Both the position numbers and the translations under genes were made by a program. From assembly GCF_024171995.1 (NCBI RefSeq), contig NZ_JAMTCT010000017.1, forward strand, positions 1 to 64,000: 64,000 nt of DNA, given 5' to 3'. A model generated the notes under the pieces. It was given only the letters and a program-made list of their open reading frames with translations. It was not told the origin of the DNA and made no database searches. The stretch is from Promicromonospora umidemergens (GTDB lineage: Bacteria; Actinomycetota; Actinomycetes; Actinomycetales; Cellulomonadaceae). This document shows, piece by piece, positions 35,873 to 43,014 of this stretch. The first letter of the stretch is position 1. Each line of letters begins with the position of its first letter.

Positions 35873-36682
35873 ATGACGAATGGTTGCGGGAGTGGGCGTT
35901 TCGCGGAAAAAGTTGTCTTCATCACCGGTGCGAGCAGTGGGGTCGGGCGAGCGACCGCGGTGGCGTTCGCGGCCGAGGGTGCCGATGTGGTGGTCACCGG
36001 CATCGACGAGGAGGGCAATGCGGAGACCGAGCAGCTGGCGGCGGTGCACGGGGGTCGTGTGCTCTCCCTGTTCTGCGACGTGACCAGCGGGGAGGACGTC
36101 GCCTCCGCTCTGGGGAAGACGATCGAGACGTTCGGGCGCCTCGACATCGCGTTCAACAACGCCAACATCGAGCAGCAGCCCGCGCCCCTTGCCGAGATCA
36201 ACGACGCCGACTGGGACCGCCTCCTGGACGTCGACCTGCGCGGCGTGTTCCTGTGCATGAAGCACGAGATCCCGTTCCTGCGTGCGAGCGGCGGGGGCGC
36301 GATCGTCAACACCGCGTCGGGGGCAGTGGGTACAGGTCTTCGGGGTCAGGCCGCCTACGCGGCGGCGAAGCATGCGGTCATCGGGCTGACGAGGTCGGCA
36401 GCGCTCGACTACGCGGGGCAGGGGATCCGGGTCAACGCGGTCTGTCCGGGCATCGTCGAGACGCCGATGTCGGTCCGGTCCTCCGGTGGCACGGCGGAGG
36501 GAAGCGAGCGGGTGACCGTGCAGGAGCCGGTCGGGCGGTCGGTCCGTCCCGAGGAGATCGCCTCGGCCGTGCTGTGGCTGTGCTCCGACCTGGGATCGGT
36601 CACGACGGGTCACGCCATGGTCGTCGACGGCAGCCAGACCGTCGGTCGTGACACCTCGCCGACGTCGCGGCTCAGCGGGTGA
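35873..36682 (+). CDS. Short-chain dehydrogenase/reductase
   Basis: A 269-residue classical SDR with TGASSGVGRATA (cofactor), the NNAN element in the form FNNANIEQ, the catalytic YAAAKHA after NTASGAVG, and VNAVCPGIVETPM. An acidic residue after the second strand (TGIDEEGN) suggests NAD preference. It follows the sugar operon but behind a terminator, so it may be an independent gene; a polyol dehydrogenase role (for example D-threitol to D-erythrulose, as with DthD) is possible by position only. Confidence 0.88.
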   Translation: MTNGCGSGRFAEKVVFITGASSGVGRATAVAFAAEGADVVVTGIDEEGNAETEQLAAVHGGRVLSLFCDVTSGEDVASALGKTIETFGRLDIAFNNANIEQQPAPLAEINDADWDRLLDVDLRGVFLCMKHEIPFLRASGGGAIVNTASGAVGTGLRGQAAYAAAKHAVIGLTRSAALDYAGQGIRVNAVCPGIVETPMSVRSSGGTAEGSERVTVQEPVGRSVRPEEIASAVLWLCSDLGSVTTGHAMVVDGSQTVGRDTSPTSRLSG

Positions 36683-36706
36683 GCCGGTGAGCAGAGGTGC
36701 CCGGTC

Positions 36707-36765
36707 CCGACCCCTACGGGGTGCACGTCGCCGTCGGCGTGTCGCGTGCAGCCCGTAGGGGTCGG
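36707..36765. terminator. 21-bp inverted repeat between convergent genes
   Basis: Arms 36707-36727 and 36745-36765 are reverse complements with one mismatch. The 17-base loop itself contains a small GCC/GGC dyad. It stands between the SDR stop and the rhamnosidase stop. Confidence 0.8.
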
Positions 36766-36823
36766 CCGGCTCCTGTCGGCTCCTGTCGGCCCGTGTCGGC
36801 CTCGGAGCCGTCCGGTCCGGTCG

Positions 36824-39800
36824 CTACGCGACGAAGGCGTACCGACCCGACCCGATCCGCACCAGGACCGCGCCGTCCTCGACCGACACGCCCGTGACGC
36901 CCTCCGCGTCCGCGAGCGGGCGACCCCGCTCCGTGACGGCGGCGGGGTCGCCGGTGGGCAGGCGCACCGTCGCCGTCGCCCCGACGGGGACGGTCACGGT
37001 GAGCCTCAGCCGGCCGCCCGTGCGCCGCCAGTCGCTCGCGACCGTGCCGTACGGCGTCCGGATCGAGGCCTTGGCCCGGTCCAGGTGCTCGGTGACCGCA
37101 GGGGCGATCGTGATGTCCCGGTAGCCGGTGTCGGCCGACGCCTGGATACCGGCGACGTGCTGGTAGAACCAGTCGTCCACGGTGCCGAGGAAGTAGTGCC
37201 CGTAGGACCGTGCCTCCAGCGACCAGTGCTCCCACATGGAGGTGGCACCGTTCTCGATCATGTAGCCCCAGCTCGGGTAGGCCGTCTGCACGGCGAGCTC
37301 GTAGGCGACGTCGGCGTGCCCGTGCTGGGTCAGCACCGGCAGCAGCCACTTGGTGCCGAGCACGCCCGTGTTGAGCGTGGTGCCCTTGGCGCGCACGTCG
37401 GCGACGATGCTCCCGACCACCCGCTGCGTCGTCGCGGTGTCCGGCACGAGCCCGAAGGCCACGGCCAGCACGTTGTGCGTCTGCCGGTACCCCCGGTCCC
37501 CGTCGCCGCGGTAGTGGCCGGCGCCGAGGTCGAGAAAGGTCTCGTTGAACGCGGCCTTGATCGTGGCCGCGTTCCGGGCGAAGTGCTCGACGTCGGCCGC
37601 CTTGCCGAGGAACCCGGCGCTGCGCCGCATGGAGGTGGTCATGGCGTAGAGGAAGGCGGTGGCGGAGACGCGGAGGTCCTCGGGCGCGTTGCCGCCCGCG
37701 GGGCTAGCCTCGGGGCTGACCCAGTCACCGAGCCGCGCGTCGGGGACGATGCCGCCCTTGGACCGGTCGAACTCGAGGTCGACGTACGTCTTCATCCCGT
37801 CGTAGCACTCGGCCAGCACGCGCTTGTCGCCGCCGTACTGGTAGAGCCACCAGGGGATCATCACGTAGGCCGCGTGCCACGGTGGGCACACGCCCCACTC
37901 GCCCCAGTCGCCGGAGCTGGGCGCGATGACCAGCGGCCGGCCCTGGGCGTCCCGCGTCTCGTGCACGTCGCGCAGCCACTTGGCGAACAGCTCGTGCACG
38001 TCGAGGTTCGTCAGGAACATCTCGGCGCCGACGGCGGCGTCGCCGGTCCAGCCGTTCTTCTCGAACATCGGCGTGTCGGTCGGGATGCCGTGGATGTTGT
38101 TCTTCAGCGTGTCGACCACGGCGCGGTGGGTCCGGTTCATGATCTCGCTGGAGCTGTCGAACGCCCCGGTCTCCTCGGCGGCCGTGTGCACCACCTTCGC
38201 GGTGAACGCCGACAGCGGCGGCGGGCCGTCCTGCGGCCACCCGGTGACCTCGATGTACTGGAAGCCCTTGTAGGAGAAGGCCGGTTCCCACGTCTCCGGC
38301 TCGGACGTCCCGGCCAGCGTGAAGCGGTCGGTCTGGAACCCGGCCTGGAACCCGCCGTTGTTGCTCATGTTCACGCGACCGCCGGCGGTGAGCTTCTCGC
38401 CGTGAGCGGCCCGGATCGTCGCCCCGGCCGGACCGGTCGCGGTGTACCGCACCCAGCCCGCGAGCACCCGGGGGAACTTCACCACGTAGACGCCCGGCTC
38501 CGGCTCCGTGACCCCGACGGCGGGCAGCGAGTCCATCAGCTTGATCGGCTGCTGGCGCTGGTTGACCAGGACGCCCTGCGGGCCGGACGCCACTGAGGCG
38601 GCCGCCCACCCGCCGTCGTCGAACCCGACAGTGTCCCAGCCGGGCACGGTCCGGCGCGCGTCGTACGCCTCGCCGCCGTAGAGGTCGTCGAACACGGTGG
38701 GGCCGTCGTGGATCCGCCAGGTCGCGTCCGTGACCACCTGCTCGACGCCGCCCCCGGCGTACTCCAGGTGCAGCACCGCACGCACGACGGGCTCGTCGTG
38801 CCACGGCGGCGCCTGCCACCGCCACACGTTGCCGCCGGTCATCCCGTAGAAGCCGCGGCCCAGCTCGATGCCCAGCGCGTTGCGGCCCCGCCGCAGCCTC
38901 CGCGTCAGGTCGACAGCGGTGTACTGGACGGTGTCGTCGTAGTCGGCGAACCCTGGCGAGAGCACGTGGTCGTCAGCAGGCCTGCCGTTCAGCGACACGT
39001 TCGCGTACCCGCCGGCGGCCAGGTAGAGCGTGGCGCGCTCGAGACGCGGCCCGACCGCCAGCTCCTTCCGGAGCAGCGGCGCCGGCAGGGGCTCCTGCGT
39101 CGGCAGCCGTACCCCTCGGCCCCACGGGCCTGAGCCGTAGGGTGCGATCTCGACGGCCTGGTCCCAGCCGGAGTCGTCGAGGTCCGGCCGCGCGAAGTCC
39201 GCGGGGAACTGGGTCGCGGCCTTCCAGGCGCTCCCGGTCGCGGCGGTCGACGTCGTCCCGTCCGACCAGGTCACGCGCACGACGGCGAGCACAGCGCCCG
39301 CGCTGACCGCGTCGTTCGTGCCGCGCACGGCGACGACCGTCGTGTCCCCGGACACGTCTGCCTCGTAGAAGCGTGCGCCCTGCCAGCCGTTCTCGACGGG
39401 CTCGGTCCCGCCGGCCTCGGCGCCGTCGACCCAGAGCGTGAACGAGTCGTCGGCGGTGACCAGGACCTCGGCTTGCACAGCAGACGCACCGTCCGGGGCG
39501 GCCAGCGTGAGCCGGAACGCCCGGTCCTGGTCCGGCAGCCGGCCCTCCGCCAGCCAGATCCAGGAGGCACCGTCGAACCTCAGGTCGGTGACCTCGTCCG
39601 AGCGGCGCTCGTTGCCGATCCACTCGGCGCCGGCCCAGTCGCTCTCGTCGTACAGCCCGGTGCGGAAGTCCGACGTCGTCGTGCTCGTCCCGTGCGTCGT
39701 CGCGACGTCCACCCGCCAGGTGTGGTCCGTGGCTGCGCGCAGGGCAGGGCCCTCGTACTCGACGTTCGCCGACTCGCGGGACGGCACGACGCCGCTGTCC

Positions 39801-40084
39801 CACACCTCACGGGGGCGCGGTCCACGGGTGCTGACCCGCACCCGGTAGGACTCCTGCTCGACACCGCGCCGGTTCGACTCGACGGTCCAGGAGAACCGGG
39901 GACGGTCGACGTCGAGCCCGAGCGGGCTGGTCTTCTTCTCGACGAGCGGGTCGTTCAGCCGCACGGCGCCGGCGCCGCCGTGCCGGGTCTCGTCCGCCGC
40001 GGCGGCGACGGCGCCGAGGGGCAGGGCAGCGGCGGTGGACGCGACGCCGGCGGTCTTCAGGAACAGTCTGCGGTCCAGGGTCAT
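36824..40084 (-). CDS. Tat-exported alpha-L-rhamnosidase (GH78)
   Basis: A 1086-residue secreted glycosidase that should release L-rhamnose from plant glycosides, pectin or flavonoid glycosides. The N terminus is a twin-arginine signal (LDRRLFLKTAGVASTAAALP). After it come an Ig-like N-terminal module, carbohydrate-binding regions around residues 140-300, the rhamnosidase beta-sandwich domains (GFADYDDTVQY, NALGIELGRGFYG) and the (alpha/alpha)6 catalytic domain from about residue 640 (NNIHGIPTDTPMFEKNGWTGDA, with the general-acid Glu in EKNGW), followed by a C-terminal sandwich. ATG 40084 has TGGAGG upstream. The length is usual for the family. It may cooperate with the sugar operon, but no rhamnose genes are adjacent. 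Confidence 0.92.
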   Translation of the reverse strand: MTLDRRLFLKTAGVASTAAALPLGAVAAAADETRHGGAGAVRLNDPLVEKKTSPLGLDVDRPRFSWTVESNRRGVEQESYRVRVSTRGPRPREVWDSGVVPSRESANVEYEGPALRAATDHTWRVDVATTHGTSTTTSDFRTGLYDESDWAGAEWIGNERRSDEVTDLRFDGASWIWLAEGRLPDQDRAFRLTLAAPDGASAVQAEVLVTADDSFTLWVDGAEAGGTEPVENGWQGARFYEADVSGDTTVVAVRGTNDAVSAGAVLAVVRVTWSDGTTSTAATGSAWKAATQFPADFARPDLDDSGWDQAVEIAPYGSGPWGRGVRLPTQEPLPAPLLRKELAVGPRLERATLYLAAGGYANVSLNGRPADDHVLSPGFADYDDTVQYTAVDLTRRLRRGRNALGIELGRGFYGMTGGNVWRWQAPPWHDEPVVRAVLHLEYAGGGVEQVVTDATWRIHDGPTVFDDLYGGEAYDARRTVPGWDTVGFDDGGWAAASVASGPQGVLVNQRQQPIKLMDSLPAVGVTEPEPGVYVVKFPRVLAGWVRYTATGPAGATIRAAHGEKLTAGGRVNMSNNGGFQAGFQTDRFTLAGTSEPETWEPAFSYKGFQYIEVTGWPQDGPPPLSAFTAKVVHTAAEETGAFDSSSEIMNRTHRAVVDTLKNNIHGIPTDTPMFEKNGWTGDAAVGAEMFLTNLDVHELFAKWLRDVHETRDAQGRPLVIAPSSGDWGEWGVCPPWHAAYVMIPWWLYQYGGDKRVLAECYDGMKTYVDLEFDRSKGGIVPDARLGDWVSPEASPAGGNAPEDLRVSATAFLYAMTTSMRRSAGFLGKAADVEHFARNAATIKAAFNETFLDLGAGHYRGDGDRGYRQTHNVLAVAFGLVPDTATTQRVVGSIVADVRAKGTTLNTGVLGTKWLLPVLTQHGHADVAYELAVQTAYPSWGYMIENGATSMWEHWSLEARSYGHYFLGTVDDWFYQHVAGIQASADTGYRDITIAPAVTEHLDRAKASIRTPYGTVASDWRRTGGRLRLTVTVPVGATATVRLPTGDPAAVTERGRPLADAEGVTGVSVEDGAVLVRIGSGRYAFVA

Positions 40085-40228
40085 GGCGCCTCCAGGCGTA
40101 TGCGATCGTCGTCGATCGTCCGGGTTGAGAAGGTCATGCTCCATTGCATCGTTTCAACCAGCCGTCGTCAGTGTAGGGGGACGATGCGCTCCCGACCAGG
40201 CCCACGCAGAGGTACCGCGAGGTACCGC

Positions 40229-40831
40229 TCAGATCCAGCCGCGTTCCTCCGCGAGGAGCACCGCCTGCTGCCGGGTGCCGACCGAGAGCTTCCCCAGCAC
40301 GGCCGAGACATGGTTGCGCACCGTGCCAGGCGCGAGCGACAGGGTGCGGGCGATCTGGCGGGTCGTCTCGCCGTGCCGGCCCGCGCGCAGCACATCGAGC
40401 TCACGGTCGGTCAGTGGTGAGCGTTCGTCGCTCAGCGCGTCGGCCGCGAGCTCCGGATCGATGTACCGCCCGCCCGCCGCGACGCGGCGGATGACGGAAG
40501 CGACCTCGTCGGCACCGCGGGACTTGGGCAGGAACCCGGCGGCTCCCGAAGCCAGTGCGCGCCGCAGGACGCCGGGCCGGGCATGGCGGGTGACGATCAC
40601 GCACCGGGTGGCGACCGTGCGGTTCAGCCTCTCGGTGACCTGCACGCCGTCGAGCTGCGGCATCTCGAGGTCCAGCAGGCAGACATCCGGCCTGAGGCGC
40701 TCGGCGGCGGCGACGGCCTCCGCGCCGTCGGCGCACTCCGCCACGATCTCGATATCCGCTTCCAGGCGCAGCAGCGCGGCCAGAGCGGACCGGATCATCC
40801 CCTCGTCGTCGGCGAGCAGCACACGGATCAT
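40229..40831 (-). CDS. NarL/LuxR-family response regulator
   Basis: A 200-residue regulator: receiver domain at residues 1-115 (VLLADDEGMIRSALAALL, with the phosphoacceptor Asp in CLLDLEMP and the conserved Lys in GFLPKS) and a LuxR helix-turn-helix at the C terminus (LTDRELDVLRAGRHGETTRQIARTL, NHVSAVLGKL). Its start overlaps the kinase stop by four bases. Target genes are unknown. Confidence 0.93.
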   Translation of the reverse strand: MIRVLLADDEGMIRSALAALLRLEADIEIVAECADGAEAVAAAERLRPDVCLLDLEMPQLDGVQVTERLNRTVATRCVIVTRHARPGVLRRALASGAAGFLPKSRGADEVASVIRRVAAGGRYIDPELAADALSDERSPLTDRELDVLRAGRHGETTRQIARTLSLAPGTVRNHVSAVLGKLSVGTRQQAVLLAEERGWI

Positions 40832-42057
40832 CCGAGTTCCTCTTCTCCGGCGGGCACCGTCTCTCCAGCAGGCACCGTGACGACCACGGCGAACGTACCG
40901 CCCTCGTGGCGCACCTCGAGGTCCCCGCCCGCCTCCGCCGCCCGCCGTGCGACGCCCGCCAGGCCCGAACCGCCAGCGCTGTCCGGGACGTCGGTGCCGG
41001 CGTCGTTGGCGATCTCGTAGCGCCACGACCGGTCCGAGCGGGTGAGGGAGAGGCGTGCCCACCCGCCGCTGCCGTGGCGCAGCACGTTCGTCGTCGTCTC
41101 GCGGATGACCGGCCCCAGTGCGGAGGCCGGCGCCTGCGACGCCTCCGGGTCCACCGCGGCCTCGGCCGTCATGCCCCCGGCGCGCAACAGGTCGACCGCG
41201 TTGGCGAGCTCGTCGCGCAGCGGGACGGAGCGGAAGCGGGTGGCCAGGTCGCGGGTGCCCTGCCGCGCGTCGTCCACGCTGGCGCGTGCGGCATGCAGCT
41301 GCTCCATGCCCGCCTGGGGGTCCGCGGGCATGAGCCGCTCGGCGAGCTCCAGCTGGAGGGCGATGACCTGGAGGTGGTGGCCCTGCAGGTCGTGCACGTC
41401 CGTCGCGAGCCGCAGCCGTTCCTGGGTCGCCGCGAGCTTCGCCTCCGAGGTGCGGGCCCGGTCGAGCGCGACGAGCACGTCCCACCACCACAGCGAGGAG
41501 ACGGTCATGCCGGGAAGGGCGACGGCGAAGAAGACCAGCTGGTACCAGCTCGTGCCGCCGTTCATCCCGATGGTCGAGTGGATGTCGACCACCGACAGGG
41601 CGACGAGCAGGGCGGTAGCGGCCAGCACCACGCGCAGGCGCACGCCCGGCGGCCAGTTCAGCAGCATGACCACCTGGATCACGGGCAGGACCGCCAGCAA
41701 CCAGGTCCCGGTGGCGACCCCGGCCGCGAGCCCGTAGGCCGCGCCGATCAGCAGCGGCACCAGATGGCGTCGCCAGACCAGCAACGGCGCGGCGTCCGTC
41801 CGGTGCCGGTAGTCGGCCAGGGGGAGCAGGGTCGCGGCCCACCACAGCAGCCCGCAGACCCCGACGACGACCGCGACGCCGCTGGGGCCGCCTTCGGCGA
41901 GGGCGCTCACCGCGAAGAGAACTACGGTCAGCTCGAAGACCACGACCGCCACGGCCACATACCACCAGGTCGCACTGATGCCCCGGGTGAGCCGCAGTGC
42001 ACTGTGGGCTTCCGCCGCAGCGGACGCGGCGGCGGCACGCTCGGCCTGGCTCCTCAT
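40828..42057 (-). CDS. HisKA_3-type sensor histidine kinase
   Basis: A 409-residue membrane kinase. About six predicted helices occupy residues 28-215; there is no large extracellular sensor, so it probably senses the membrane or a small ligand within it. The phosphoacceptor His is in LATDVHDLQGHHLQ (about residue 240), and the ATPase domain has ETTTNVLRHG and GSGLAGVARRA. The pair resembles DesK/LiaS-like systems. The divergent neighbour is a transport-family protein 157 bases away, a possible target. Confidence 0.92.
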   Translation of the reverse strand: MRSQAERAAAASAAAEAHSALRLTRGISATWWYVAVAVVVFELTVVLFAVSALAEGGPSGVAVVVGVCGLLWWAATLLPLADYRHRTDAAPLLVWRRHLVPLLIGAAYGLAAGVATGTWLLAVLPVIQVVMLLNWPPGVRLRVVLAATALLVALSVVDIHSTIGMNGGTSWYQLVFFAVALPGMTVSSLWWWDVLVALDRARTSEAKLAATQERLRLATDVHDLQGHHLQVIALQLELAERLMPADPQAGMEQLHAARASVDDARQGTRDLATRFRSVPLRDELANAVDLLRAGGMTAEAAVDPEASQAPASALGPVIRETTTNVLRHGSGGWARLSLTRSDRSWRYEIANDAGTDVPDSAGGSGLAGVARRAAEAGGDLEVRHEGGTFAVVVTVPAGETVPAGEEELG

Positions 42058-42213
42058 CCGCCCAGGCTACGGGCATGACACATGTCATGGACGCGGCGTG
42101 CGAAGGGCCCGGGGAGCAGTGACATGAGGGCACTTCTGCGCAGGCCGCCCGACCTGTGGACTGGGGTCAGCACCGGGGGCTCACCCCGGCACCCACGACC
42201 ACAGGAGCACACC

Positions 42214-42780
42214 ATGGACCTCGTCGACACCCTCCAGGACCTCGTCGGGCAGGTGCCCGAGCTCGTGCAGCCGCTGATCGTCGCGGCAGCGGGGGCGATC
42301 CCGTTCATCGAGGGCGAGGGCGGCGCGGCGATCGGCATCCTCGGCGGCATCCACCCGGTCGTCGCCGCGATCGCCGCGATGGCCGGCAACTTCCTCGTCG
42401 TGGCCGCGCTCGTGCTGCTCGGCTCCGGTGCGCACGACGCCGTCGTGACCCGGCACCGCGCGAAGGTCCGGGCACGGGACGGCGTGCCGGTCGGCGGGCC
42501 CGCACCGGGGGCGGCGCCGGACGACGGCCTCGACGACAACCTCGATGGCGGTCGCAGCTCCGTGCGCAGGGCGAAGTTCCAGCGCGCCTACGAGCGCTAC
42601 GGAGTACCGGGCGTGAGCTTGCTCGGCCCGCTGCTGCTGCCCACGCACTTCACCGCCACGATGCTCGCTGCCTCCGGCGTGGGCAAGGCCCGCATCCTGA
42701 TCTGGCAGGCGCTCGCGATCATCGGCTGGACGACGGTCACCGCGGTCGTCATCGGCGGCGTCGTCAACGCCGTCGGCTGA
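42214..42780 (+). CDS. Small multidrug export-family membrane protein
   Basis: A 188-residue membrane protein of the Sm_multidrug_ex type (PF06695). It has an N-terminal helix pair with AAAGAIPFIEGEGGAAIGILGG, a helix at about residues 55-75, a cytoplasmic Gly/Pro/Asp-rich loop (about 85-115) and YGVPGVSLLGPLLLPTHFTATMLAASG followed by a last helix. Transport function in this family is inferred from annotation rather than proven. ATG 42214 has AGGAG upstream. It is divergent from the two-component genes. Confidence 0.82.
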   Translation: MDLVDTLQDLVGQVPELVQPLIVAAAGAIPFIEGEGGAAIGILGGIHPVVAAIAAMAGNFLVVAALVLLGSGAHDAVVTRHRAKVRARDGVPVGGPAPGAAPDDGLDDNLDGGRSSVRRAKFQRAYERYGVPGVSLLGPLLLPTHFTATMLAASGVGKARILIWQALAIIGWTTVTAVVIGGVVNAVG

Positions 42781-42906
42781 CCTGGAGCGTCGCCGGGCGA
42801 ACCGGCGCCACGGAGATCGAGGCGGAGAGCGAGGGGACGAGGGGGGGCCGGCAGCGGGGTGGTAGGTGACCAGGGTCGCGGTCGCACGGGGATAGTCACG
42901 GAGATA

Positions 42907-42925
42907 GTTGAGAACCGTTCTCAAC
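42907..42925. promoter_or_regulatory. Zur-box-like palindrome 1
   Basis: GTTGAGAACCGTTCTCAAC has perfect nine-base arms around one base. Its inner 15 bases match the actinobacterial Zur consensus TGAAAATGATTTTCA at 10 of 15 positions. Confidence 0.5.
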
Positions 42926-42948
42926 TCTGCTTCACTGTACCCGATTAG

Positions 42949-42963
42949 CGGGAATGATTATCA
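42949..42963. promoter_or_regulatory. Zur-box-like site 2
   Basis: CGGGAATGATTATCA keeps the AATGATT centre of Zur sites and matches the same consensus at about 11 of 15 positions. It is 52 bases before the first start codon of the metal-uptake locus, where a repressor would block the promoter. Confidence 0.55.
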
Positions 42964-43014
42964 ATCTCCCCAGTTGTCCGACCCTAGATGATTCGCCCCC
43001 AGAAAGGATCCCTA

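Noticed and set aside
42988-43014. ATG 42988 as start of the first surface protein
   Set aside because: It has no ribosome site, while GTG 43015/43018 follows AAAGGA and leads directly into the signal peptide.
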